Shown here: positions 7,613 through 15,556 of the stretch, one piece after another
Layout of the letters: each line of letters opens with the position of its first letter
How positions within the stretch are numbered: position 1 is the stretch's first letter
Source of the DNA: Candidatus Scalindua sediminis
GTDB lineage: Bacteria; Planctomycetota; Brocadiia; Brocadiales; Scalinduaceae
Assembly (NCBI GenBank): GCA_008636105.1
Contig: VSDH01000006.1
Coordinates: 1 to 64,000, forward strand
Reading direction: 5' to 3'
Length of the DNA stretch: 64,000 bases
Made by a program: the position numbers and the translations under genes
Notes under the pieces: generated by a model
Database searches by the model: none
What the model was told of the DNA's origin: nothing
What the model saw: the letters and a program-made list of their open reading frames with translations, nothing else

Positions 7613-8359
7613 CTAGTTTTGGCTTTCCCAATCTTTAAAAATACCTAAAGGGAAGGTAGTAGTCATATTATCATCTATGAACTTCATAGCGTCGTTGGGA
7701 TTCATACGCCAATATACCGGGCACGGAGAGAGAATTTCTATCAATGAAAATCCCTTTTCCTCTATTTGGGATTTAAACCCTTTCTCTAATAATTGTTTCG
7801 TCTTAATGATATTTTTTGGTGAAGTTATAGAGGTCCTGGCGAGGAAACGGCTTCCGTCTATTGTTGCAAGGAGTTCGCAAATACGTATGGGATAACCATC
7901 ATACTTTTCATTACGCCCCTGAGGTGTTGTCAAAGTCCTCTGGTTGAGCAAGGTAGTTGGCGCCATTTGCCCGTTTGTCATGCCGTATACCGCATTGTTT
8001 ACGAAGATGACGGTTATGTTTTCGCTGCGGCTGGCAGTATGGATTATTTCCGCCATTCCAATTGCAGCCAGGTCACCATCCCCCTGGTAGGAAAAAACAA
8101 TCTTATCCGGGTGAACTCGTTTTATCCCAGTAGCAACCGCAGGCGGACGTCCGTGGGCTGCTTCACACATATCAATATCGAGATAATTATACGCTAAGAC
8201 GGCACATCCTACAGGGGCTAACCCAATGGTCTTGCCCCTGATATCCAGATCATCGATTATTTCAGCGATTAGTCTATGGATGATACCATGTCCACAGCCG
8301 GGACAATAATGCGTTGGGGTATCAATTAGCGTTTTTGGGTTTTTATATACCGGTTCCAT
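7613..8359 (-). CDS. korB: 2-oxoacid:ferredoxin oxidoreductase, beta (TPP-binding) subunit
   Basis: 248 residues. It binds thiamine diphosphate and a 4Fe-4S cluster. Cluster ligands CPGCGHG (Cys19, Cys22) and Cys52 are visible. The TPP motif GDGD (93-96) is followed by NN (121-122). HGRPPAVATG (69-78) is the usual segment before the TPP motif. It follows korA by 22 bp on the same strand. The length (about 250) is right for a Kor/Vor-type beta and too short for pyruvate-type PorB. Confidence 0.9.
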   Translation of the reverse strand: MEPVYKNPKTLIDTPTHYCPGCGHGIIHRLIAEIIDDLDIRGKTIGLAPVGCAVLAYNYLDIDMCEAAHGRPPAVATGIKRVHPDKIVFSYQGDGDLAAIGMAEIIHTASRSENITVIFVNNAVYGMTNGQMAPTTLLNQRTLTTPQGRNEKYDGYPIRICELLATIDGSRFLARTSITSPKNIIKTKQLLEKGFKSQIEEKGFSLIEILSPCPVYWRMNPNDAMKFIDDNMTTTFPLGIFKDWESQN

Positions 8360-8381
8360 TTTTGATTGTGTCTACGCTGTA

Positions 8382-9473
8382 CTATGTGGCACAGGTTACT
8401 TTCTCTTTGATAGGTATTATTTCAAGAATCTTCTCAAGGATTTCTTTGGGGGAAGGTATTCCACCACCGGTCCGTCCATAGAAATGTACCGGGCATCGTC
8501 CGGAAACAGATAATCGAACGTCTTCTACCATTTGGCCTGCACTCATTTCCACGGTTAGTATAGCTTGTACTCTTTCTGAGACCCTTCGTATGATATCGCA
8601 TGGGAATGGCCATAAGGTAATGGGTCTTATTATTCCTATTTTTATGTTTAGCTTTTCACCTATCTTTACAATCTCTTTGCATATTCTGGCACATGTGCCA
8701 TAAGCGACAATAACAATATCTGCTTTTTTAGTGTTTATTTCTTCGTAGCGGACTTCTTCGGCCTCAATTTGACGATACTTTTTTTGCAGTTTAGCGTTAA
8801 ATTCCTCAAGCTCTCCTTTAACTGGATAAAAAGATTTGATAACATTTTTTCTTCTGCCGTTGGCTCCAGTGAGTGCCCAGGGTTTTTTGTACAAATTCGG
8901 GTTTTGTTTTTTATTAAATACAACAGGTTCCATCATCTGTCCTAATTGAGCGTCACCTAAAATCATCACGGGGTTCCTGTAGCAATCGGCCAGGTCAAAC
9001 GCATCAAAAACAAGGTCTGCAGTCTCTTGTACAGAACTTGGTGCTAATACGATGGTGTGATAGTCTCCATGCCCCCCACCCTTTACAGCCTGAAAGTAGT
9101 CAGCTTGGGAAGGAGAGATATCACCCAATCCTGGTCCGCCTCGCTGCACATTTACTATTACGCACGGGAGTTCGCTTCCGGCCAGGTAAGATATTCCTTC
9201 CTGCTTGAGACTGATGCCCGGGCTCGAAGAGGATGTCATTGTCCTGGCTCCAGCAGCAGCGCTTCCGTGAACCATGTTTATGGCCGCAAGCTCGCTCTCT
9301 ACCTGGATGCACGTCCCGCCGACTTGTGGCATTCTGGTAGCCATATGCGTCAGGATTTCATTTTGTGGTGTGATTGGATATCCATAATAGAACCTGCAAC
9401 CAGCCATTATTGCTGCTTCGGCAGCAGCTTCATTACCGGTTAAGAGAAGTTTTTGATTCTTTTCAGTTGACAT
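8382..9473 (-). CDS. korA: 2-oxoacid:ferredoxin oxidoreductase, alpha subunit
   Basis: 363 residues with GYPITP (31-36), IQVESELAA (56-64), TMTSSSSPG (78-86) and NVQRGGPGLG, all hallmarks of the pyrimidine-binding alpha subunit. The C-terminal part (IVAYGTCARI, then VEMSAGQMVEDVRL) is the transketolase-C-like domain. Its start overlaps the end of nadK by 11 bp, so translation is probably coupled. With korB and korC it makes the catalytic core. Confidence 0.9.
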   Translation of the reverse strand: MSTEKNQKLLLTGNEAAAEAAIMAGCRFYYGYPITPQNEILTHMATRMPQVGGTCIQVESELAAINMVHGSAAAGARTMTSSSSPGISLKQEGISYLAGSELPCVIVNVQRGGPGLGDISPSQADYFQAVKGGGHGDYHTIVLAPSSVQETADLVFDAFDLADCYRNPVMILGDAQLGQMMEPVVFNKKQNPNLYKKPWALTGANGRRKNVIKSFYPVKGELEEFNAKLQKKYRQIEAEEVRYEEINTKKADIVIVAYGTCARICKEIVKIGEKLNIKIGIIRPITLWPFPCDIIRRVSERVQAILTVEMSAGQMVEDVRLSVSGRCPVHFYGRTGGGIPSPKEILEKILEIIPIKEKVTCAT

Positions 9474-10305
9474 TGTAAGCGGGTTGCCCCCTCCAGTTCA
9501 ATTTTTCTCGTATGACGTCATAAAAAGTCCTTGTTTGAGTTTCAACAAGTTGCAACTTTTCTTTAGCTTTTTCAATTCGGATTTTATCGTTAGCCATGAT
9601 ATCTGTATATATTTGACCATCAATGGTTAGACCGACCCCTTTAGAATCAGATACCTGCTCCATTTCAATCTTAGAATCACCAGAAACCACGAGTGGACGG
9701 TTCGATAAAGTGTGAGGACAAATTGGCGTAATAATGAAGGCATCAATATCCGGTGTGACAATTGGGCCACCAGCAGATAGAGAGTGTGCTGTCGACCCTG
9801 AAGGAGTCGATATGATTAAGCCGTCACTACTATACGTAGTAACCTCTTTCCCATTTATATATAATTTAATTGAGATTAGTCTTGATAGAGATGATCTGGA
9901 AATTACGGCATCATTCAATCCGGAGGTTTCCTTAATGACTTGTTTCGAGCGGATTACCTGGCAAGCTAACAACATTCTTTGCGAAATGACATATTTCCCG
10001 GCGAATATTTTTTCTAAGGTTTGACTAACTTCTTGAGGAGTAAGCTCGGCCAAAAAACCAAATTTCCCCAAATGTACACCAATCATCGGGATTTGCTTAC
10101 CATTCAGCTTTCGGCAAGCAGCCAATATTGCACCATCTCCACCAAAGACAAATGCTAAATCGGCGGATAAACCATCTGTTTCACCTTCATCAGAAATGTC
10201 AATTATCGAGACATGCGCCCTCTTGCGGAACAAGGGTTCCAGTTCAGCTATTGTTTCTCGTACCCTTTTCTTATTCTTATTGCCTAAGAGTATAATTTTT
10301 TTCAT
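9463..10305 (-). CDS. nadK: NAD kinase
   Basis: 280 residues; phosphorylates NAD to NADP in the cytoplasm. The family GGDG motif is at 55-58, followed by GVHLGKFGFLAEL (the NAD-pocket segment). STPSGSTAHSLSAGGPIV is the second signature. Its ATG overlaps the dxs stop as ATGA, and its own end overlaps korA, placing it tightly within one operon. Length is normal. The placement beside dxs, whose pathway consumes NADPH, is common. Confidence 0.92.
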   Translation of the reverse strand: MKKIILLGNKNKKRVRETIAELEPLFRKRAHVSIIDISDEGETDGLSADLAFVFGGDGAILAACRKLNGKQIPMIGVHLGKFGFLAELTPQEVSQTLEKIFAGKYVISQRMLLACQVIRSKQVIKETSGLNDAVISRSSLSRLISIKLYINGKEVTTYSSDGLIISTPSGSTAHSLSAGGPIVTPDIDAFIITPICPHTLSNRPLVVSGDSKIEMEQVSDSKGVGLTIDGQIYTDIMANDKIRIEKAKEKLQLVETQTRTFYDVIREKLNWRGQPAYNVN

Positions 10306-12281
10306 ATCAAGTTAGGAGTTTCCTTATACTCCTCTTTATTTTTGATACTCACGGGTTCTAACCTGTTCCAGACCGAAATAAAGTTTTTAGAGATACCTTC
10401 CGCATCAAGGTTAAGTAATTTCAATATTATATCACGAGAACCATGTTCAATGAATTTATCGGGAACACCCAGTATGTGAACATTTTGTGTATGAATGCCT
10501 TTATCAATCAATAATTCCAAGATTGCTGAACCAAACCCTCCGACTAGTGAATGGTCTTCCACCGTAAGGACAATTTGATGTTTCCTCACAATCTCAATAA
10601 TAAGATTATCATCTAATGGTTTTGCAAAACGGGCATTTATAACTGTAATATCAATGCCTTTTTCTGCAAGCATATTCGCACATTTCATGGATGGATATAC
10701 CATTGCACCATATGCGATGATGGCTCCATCTTGACCTTCTCTAACAATCTCGCCTTTTCCTATTTCGATAGGTTCATAATTGTTATCAAGATTATTTTCC
10801 GGTATATCTGCCCTTGGATAACGTATTGCTACTGGTGAATTAAGTTGGACAGCCTTATCTAGCATAGCCTTAAGTTCAGTTCCATCTTTTGGTGACATTA
10901 ATATCATACCTGGTAAATGTCTCAGGTAAGCTATGTCAAAAAGGCCATTATGAGTAGGCCCGTCACTCCCAACGATTCCAGCCCTATCGAGGGCAAGCAA
11001 AACACCATGTCCCTGTAAGCAAACATCATGGAAGACTTGATCATATGCACGCTGTAGGAACGTTGAATATATTGCCGCCACAGGTTTAAGTCCCGCGGTT
11101 ACTAATCCATTTGCCAGTCCAATAGCATGCTGTTCACACATGCCCACATCAAAATATCTGTCGGGGTATTCTTTACCAAATGCATCAAGCCCCGTTCCTT
11201 CCGGCATCGCGGCGGTGATTGCTACTATATCTTTATCGGATTTGGCGAGTTCAATAAGCGTTTTACTAAATACCTTAGTGTAACTAATTTTGTTGGGGTC
11301 TTTAGGAATATCTATTACCTTCCCATTACGCATTTGAAATTTACCAGCACTGTGGTAGCGGGCAGGATTCTTTGATGCAGGTTCAAATCCCTTACCCTTT
11401 TCCGTAATTACGTGAAGCAATATAGGTTCTTTTAGATGTTTAATATCCCGTAGAGTATCTATTAGTGTTCGAATATCATGGCCATCAATAGGCCCAAAAT
11501 AGTTGAATCCCAGATCAACAAATATCTGTCCTGGAGTAATCTCCCGCTTTAATGCCTCCATGATATGTTCCAGGGTCTGGTCCATACGTTTACCAAAAAT
11601 GGGTAAAGATTGTAATAAATTATGTACTTCCTTTTTGAAATCCGTGAAAAGGGGTGTAGTACGAATTTTAGTCAGATATTTTGAGAATGCACCTACTGTA
11701 CTTGAGATTGCCATTTCGTTATCATTAAGGATTACGATTAGGTTTCTTTTCAGGTACCCTGCATGGTTAAGTGCCTCAAATGACATGCCAGCACCGATTG
11801 CTGCATCTCCAGCGACTGCAACAATCTTCCTATCCACACCGTTTATTTTATCAGCACAAGATAAACCAAGAGCGGCAGAGATTGCATGTCCGCTGTGACC
11901 GCAAGTGAATGGATCATATTTGCTTTCATTCTTATCTGGAAAACCACTTAGTCCTTTGTACTGTCTTAAAGTTGGAAATTCCTTTCTCCTTCCTGTGAGT
12001 AGTTTATGGCCATAGGTTTGGTGGCCGACATCCCAGACTAGCTTGTCTTTAAGAAAGTCAAAAGTATAATGAAGGGCAATTGTAAGCTCGACTACTCCTA
12101 AGTTTGATGCCAAATGTCCGGGATTTCTGGAAACAACGTCAATTATTATTTCCCTCATTTCCTGTGCCAGGACCTCTAAATCTTCAATGCTTAATTGCTG
12201 CAGATCCTGCGGACTATCGATTTTTTCCAATAGCTTCTGGGCCAATCTCGCCTCCTCGTAAATTAGCTTCCATTCAGACAA
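10302..12281 (-). CDS. dxs: 1-deoxy-D-xylulose-5-phosphate synthase
   Basis: 659 residues; condenses pyruvate and glyceraldehyde 3-phosphate, the first step of the non-mevalonate isoprenoid pathway, using TPP. Signatures are LVWDVGHQTYGHK and the TPP motif GDAAIGAG...NDNEMAIS. The catalytic-Glu segment is DVGMCEQHAIGLANG, and GSDGPTHNGLFD is in the middle domain. The first in-frame start is TTG at 12,281; no ATG or good ribosome-binding site is seen there, and the frame is closed just upstream. A slightly long C-terminal tail (about 20 residues) accounts for the extra length. 30 bp separate it from xseB. Confidence 0.93.
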   Translation of the reverse strand: MSEWKLIYEEARLAQKLLEKIDSPQDLQQLSIEDLEVLAQEMREIIIDVVSRNPGHLASNLGVVELTIALHYTFDFLKDKLVWDVGHQTYGHKLLTGRRKEFPTLRQYKGLSGFPDKNESKYDPFTCGHSGHAISAALGLSCADKINGVDRKIVAVAGDAAIGAGMSFEALNHAGYLKRNLIVILNDNEMAISSTVGAFSKYLTKIRTTPLFTDFKKEVHNLLQSLPIFGKRMDQTLEHIMEALKREITPGQIFVDLGFNYFGPIDGHDIRTLIDTLRDIKHLKEPILLHVITEKGKGFEPASKNPARYHSAGKFQMRNGKVIDIPKDPNKISYTKVFSKTLIELAKSDKDIVAITAAMPEGTGLDAFGKEYPDRYFDVGMCEQHAIGLANGLVTAGLKPVAAIYSTFLQRAYDQVFHDVCLQGHGVLLALDRAGIVGSDGPTHNGLFDIAYLRHLPGMILMSPKDGTELKAMLDKAVQLNSPVAIRYPRADIPENNLDNNYEPIEIGKGEIVREGQDGAIIAYGAMVYPSMKCANMLAEKGIDITVINARFAKPLDDNLIIEIVRKHQIVLTVEDHSLVGGFGSAILELLIDKGIHTQNVHILGVPDKFIEHGSRDIILKLLNLDAEGISKNFISVWNRLEPVSIKNKEEYKETPNLI

Positions 12282-12311
12282 ACTGAATGGTGTATTATGG
12301 TTGGTCGCTAA

Positions 12312-12575
12312 TTATGTATTTTTTTTTGTTTTATTATTATTATTTTGGGTTTTTTCCAGGTTGAATTCTTTGGTGTAAGTCTCTCCATCTCTATCTTTCA
12401 ATAAGACATTAATCTTCTTTTCTGTACTTTCCAAAATTTGGTAGCATCTTTTGTATATTTTAATGCCCATTTCGTATTTTGCAAGTGTTTCATCTAACTT
12501 TAGATCACCTTTTTCTAGCTGTTCAACTATTTCTTCAAGTTCTTTTAAAGACGCTTCAAAATTTGGTTTCTTCAC
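12312..12575 (-). CDS. xseB: Exodeoxyribonuclease VII small subunit
   Basis: 87 residues with the family pattern FEASLKELEEIVEQLEKGDL followed by ETLAKYEMGIKIYK. It partners XseA in degrading single-stranded DNA to oligonucleotides. The start is GTG, 27 bp after xseA. The C-terminal tail is Asn/Lys-rich low complexity, read from an A/T-rich run. Confidence 0.9.
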   Translation of the reverse strand: MKKPNFEASLKELEEIVEQLEKGDLKLDETLAKYEMGIKIYKRCYQILESTEKKINVLLKDRDGETYTKEFNLEKTQNNNNKTKKNT

Positions 12576-12602
12576 TTATTTATACACTTTAAGGAATTTT
12601 CG

Positions 12603-13856
12603 TTAACTTTCAATAGAAAGTATTGCAGAGACAACACTACCTTTGAAAAAGCTTGTTTTGATTTTATCTCCTTTGTTTACACCTTTTACTTCGCGAAGGG
12701 GTTTATTGTTTTCCAGCCTGGTGGTAATAGTATATCCTCTTTTTAACACACTTAAAGGATTTAAACTTTCTAATTTACCTGCAATACCTAACAACTTTTC
12801 ACGTTCAGTGTTTAACGCATGTGTTATATTTAAATTAAGCCTCTGGGCAAATTCGTCTAATTTTTGTTGTAACCTGTGAAGTTTATCAAACGGTTGTCTC
12901 ATTGCATAACTATTCGCAGCTCTTGCAAGCGTATCCTTTGATAACTTTAGTTTACTTGCTAAGGACTGAAAGAGTCTTGACTTGAACTTTCCCAGTATGT
13001 CAAGGAGTAAATCTTTTTGAGGAACGACCAATTCACCGGCCTCTGAGGGAGTAAGAGCTCTTCTATCTGCAACTAGATCAGCTATTGTTATATCAATTTC
13101 ATGTCCTACAGCAGAGATAACAGGTATTATGGAATTGTAAATGCTCCTGGCAACAGCTTCTTCATTGAAAGCCCATAAATCTTCTAAACTGCCTCCCCCT
13201 CTACCTACTATAATTACGTCTATATCAGGTAGTTTATTTAATTCTATAATTGCCTCAGCGATTTCTTCTGCTGCACCATCTCCTTGTACCTTTACAGGAT
13301 ATAAGAGGACCTCAACATTGGCAAAACGACGTTCTATAATATTTAGAATGTCTTTGATTGCTGCACCAGTGGGTGATGTTACTATACCTATTTTCTGCGG
13401 TATAAAAGGGATGGGCTTCTTACGAGAAATGTCAAAGAAGCCTTCTTTTTCCAGCTTTTCCTTTAGTTGTTGGAATGCAAGTTGTAGGGCACCTATACCT
13501 TTAGGTTCTATTTGATCAATTATTATTTGATATTGTCCTCGTGGTTCGTAAACAGTAATTGAACCATAAGATATTATTTCCATTCCATCTTTTAATTCGA
13601 ATTTAATTTTGCTTGCGGTGTTTCTGAAGACAACCGCCTGTATTTGTGCATTTTCATCTTTAAGTGTTAAATAAACATGGCCTGAGCCTGGCCTTCTTAT
13701 GTTAGATATTTCACCCACTATACTTATATTAGAGAAATCGTGTTCCAGAGATGTCCTGATCTTCCTTGTGATTTCAGAGACGGTGAACAACTTTTCGGTT
13801 TTTTGTTTAAGAAAAGCTTCTTGGTTTAATTTAATGGCTGAGAATTTATTTGTCAT
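12603..13856 (-). CDS. xseA: Exodeoxyribonuclease VII large subunit
   Basis: 417 residues from ATG 13,856. An N-terminal OB fold (LFTVSEITRKI, GEISNIRRPGSGHVYLTLKD) is followed by the catalytic domain (PKGIGALQLAF, GIVTSPTGAAIKDIL, VGRGGGSLEDLWAFNEE, AVGHEIDITIADLVAD). A long C-terminal helical arm binds XseB. An upstream ATG at 13,898 would add 14 residues, but those codons (SIKSLNLD) are translated from the end of a family II inverted repeat, so 13,856 is preferred. The repeat element may therefore sit in the promoter or leader. Confidence 0.9.
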   Translation of the reverse strand: MTNKFSAIKLNQEAFLKQKTEKLFTVSEITRKIRTSLEHDFSNISIVGEISNIRRPGSGHVYLTLKDENAQIQAVVFRNTASKIKFELKDGMEIISYGSITVYEPRGQYQIIIDQIEPKGIGALQLAFQQLKEKLEKEGFFDISRKKPIPFIPQKIGIVTSPTGAAIKDILNIIERRFANVEVLLYPVKVQGDGAAEEIAEAIIELNKLPDIDVIIVGRGGGSLEDLWAFNEEAVARSIYNSIIPVISAVGHEIDITIADLVADRRALTPSEAGELVVPQKDLLLDILGKFKSRLFQSLASKLKLSKDTLARAANSYAMRQPFDKLHRLQQKLDEFAQRLNLNITHALNTEREKLLGIAGKLESLNPLSVLKRGYTITTRLENNKPLREVKGVNKGDKIKTSFFKGSVVSAILSIES

Positions 13857-13865
13857 TTTATGTAT

Positions 13866-14096
13866 ATCTAAATTGAGCGATTTTATACTGCATGTCAATG
13901 TAGCCGCAGGTCGTGCCTGAGGCAGATTCGCCTTGGCGAACTTTTATCTGCGTTTCCCATCACTGATGAGTTTATGACAATTTCATGTAAGTTACGCCCC
14001 CATAGCTTCCTTGCGTAAGCTAGGAATGGGGGCGGCTACCCGCCCGTACCGAACGGTACGTTCGGGCGGGCAAAAATCACTCAATTTAGGGTATAG
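13866..14096. repeat. Inverted-repeat element, family II, copy 2
   Basis: Ends ATCTAAATTGAGCGATTTT and AAAATCACTCAATTTAGGG face each other across about 230 bp of GC-rich palindromes. One example is CCCCCATAGC...GGAATGGGGG at about 13,996-14,032; another is CCGAACGGTACG...CGGGCGGG. No ORF is supported. The element fills most of the gap between xseA and ymdB. Confidence 0.65.
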
Positions 14097-14163
14097 TTCT
14101 TATTTTTGGTTCTCAGAAATTGTGCTTAAGTACCTATCTGCCCAACTAAGACATTCATATAAG

Positions 14164-14961
14164 TCAGCTATCGCCATCTTCATTAATTTTAACTCTTTTT
14201 ATATTTTCTGCCTTACCTGTTTCTCTGTTTACGGTTATAATTACTCCTTCTATGTGGATATCCTTTTCGGCTATATCATAACGAATGGGTACTTGAGTTA
14301 CAATTGATTTTAATACACAATCGACACGTCTGCCTAAGACTGATTCATGTGGACCTGTCATACCCAAATCTGTGATGTATCCTGTTCCTCCAGGCAAAAT
14401 CTTTTCGTCAGCAGTCTGTACGTGGGTGTGTGTGCCCACAACAGCACTTACCTTGCCGTCTAAATACCATCCCATTGCTATCTTTTCAGAGGTTGCTTCA
14501 GCATGCATGTCAACGATTATTATATTTGTAAGTTTTGAAAGTTCCTCGATTGCCTTGTCGGCTGCCCTGAATGGGCAATCTATTGGTTTCATAAATACAC
14601 GGCCCAGGAGATTAATTATACCGACGGTGTGATCTGTTTTCGTTTTGAGAGCAACATGCCCTCTGCCATGTGCCAGTGGAGAGTAATTTGCCGGTCTGAG
14701 TAACCGTTGTTCAGATTGTAGTGAATCAAAGATTTCTTTTCTTTTCCAGACATGATCGCCCATTGTTATTACGTTTATGTCGTAGGAGAAAAGTTTGTTA
14801 GCAATACCAACGGTTATTCCGGAACCTCCTGCTGCATTTTCTCCATTTGCTATGCAAAAATCAATATTTTGGTCTTTAATGAAGCCTTGAAGTTTCTTTT
14901 CTAAAATTTTTCTTCCTGGTTGTCCTACGATATCACCAATTGCGAGAATATTTAATTGCAT
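14164..14961 (-). CDS. ymdB: YmdB-family metallophosphoesterase
   Basis: 265 residues of the TIGR00282 family, characterised members of which hydrolyse cyclic nucleotides. Metal-ligand motifs in order are AIGDIVGQPGR (Asp8), NGENAAGG, MGDHVWKRKE, VDMHAEATSEK and VVGTHTHVQTAD. The C-terminal GMTGPHESVLGR is the usual family signature. Length is typical. It stands between a family II repeat and coaD, on the housekeeping strand. Confidence 0.88.
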   Translation of the reverse strand: MQLNILAIGDIVGQPGRKILEKKLQGFIKDQNIDFCIANGENAAGGSGITVGIANKLFSYDINVITMGDHVWKRKEIFDSLQSEQRLLRPANYSPLAHGRGHVALKTKTDHTVGIINLLGRVFMKPIDCPFRAADKAIEELSKLTNIIIVDMHAEATSEKIAMGWYLDGKVSAVVGTHTHVQTADEKILPGGTGYITDLGMTGPHESVLGRRVDCVLKSIVTQVPIRYDIAEKDIHIEGVIITVNRETGKAENIKRVKINEDGDS

Positions 14962-15027
14962 ATATAAGATTTCTAAAAATAATCAAATGGTTTATTTATC
15001 CTAAAGGAGGGGATTTCGCTGGTTATC

Positions 15028-15525
15028 TCAAGCACAAGTGTTTCTTTTATGAGTAAATTTTTGCTGGAGTAGTTTTCCTACTTCAGAAGGAACAAACATA
15101 GAAATGTCACCTCCTAAACTGGCAGCTTCTTTAATCAAGCTGGAATTAAGGAATGAGTATTCTTGACTCGTCATTACGAAAACAGTTTCTATATCGCTTT
15201 TTAATACACGATTTGTAAGTGCCATTTGAAATTCATACTCGAAATCAGATACCGTTCTAATGCCTCTCAGGATTACGTTAATTTGCATCTCTCTCACATA
15301 GTCGACTAACATGCCTTCAAAACAATCTACCTTGACATTCGGAATTTCTTTTACGTATTTTGAGACCATATTCGTTCGTTCTTTAATCGTAAATAGCGGT
15401 TTTTTTAATGGGTTGTGACTAACGGCGACTATGAGTTCATCAAAGATTTTACTCCCGCGTTTAATTAAATCAATGTGACCATACGTAACAGGGTCGAAGG
15501 TACCCGGGTAAATTGCTTTCCTCAT
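15028..15525 (-). CDS. coaD: Phosphopantetheine adenylyltransferase
   Basis: 165 residues; transfers AMP to 4'-phosphopantetheine in coenzyme A synthesis. The nucleotidyltransferase motif YPGTFDPVTYGHIDLI is at 6-21. RGIRTVSDFEYEFQMA and the C-terminal NSSLIKEAASLGGDIS complete the family pattern. Length is normal. It lies between ymdB and the lptD-like gene (31 bp from the latter) on the same strand. Confidence 0.95.
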   Translation of the reverse strand: MRKAIYPGTFDPVTYGHIDLIKRGSKIFDELIVAVSHNPLKKPLFTIKERTNMVSKYVKEIPNVKVDCFEGMLVDYVREMQINVILRGIRTVSDFEYEFQMALTNRVLKSDIETVFVMTSQEYSFLNSSLIKEAASLGGDISMFVPSEVGKLLQQKFTHKRNTCA

Positions 15526-15556
15526 AACATGTTCTTAAAAAATGAAGACATTTGTT

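Noticed and set aside
13857-13898. 14-residue N-terminal extension of XseA
   Set aside because: Its codons are the end of a family II repeat; family alignment begins downstream, so ATG 13,856 was preferred.
10302-14163. Riboswitch (for example TPP) ahead of the dxs/xse operon
   Set aside because: The upstream space is filled by a family II palindromic element; no TPP-riboswitch core motif was seen.
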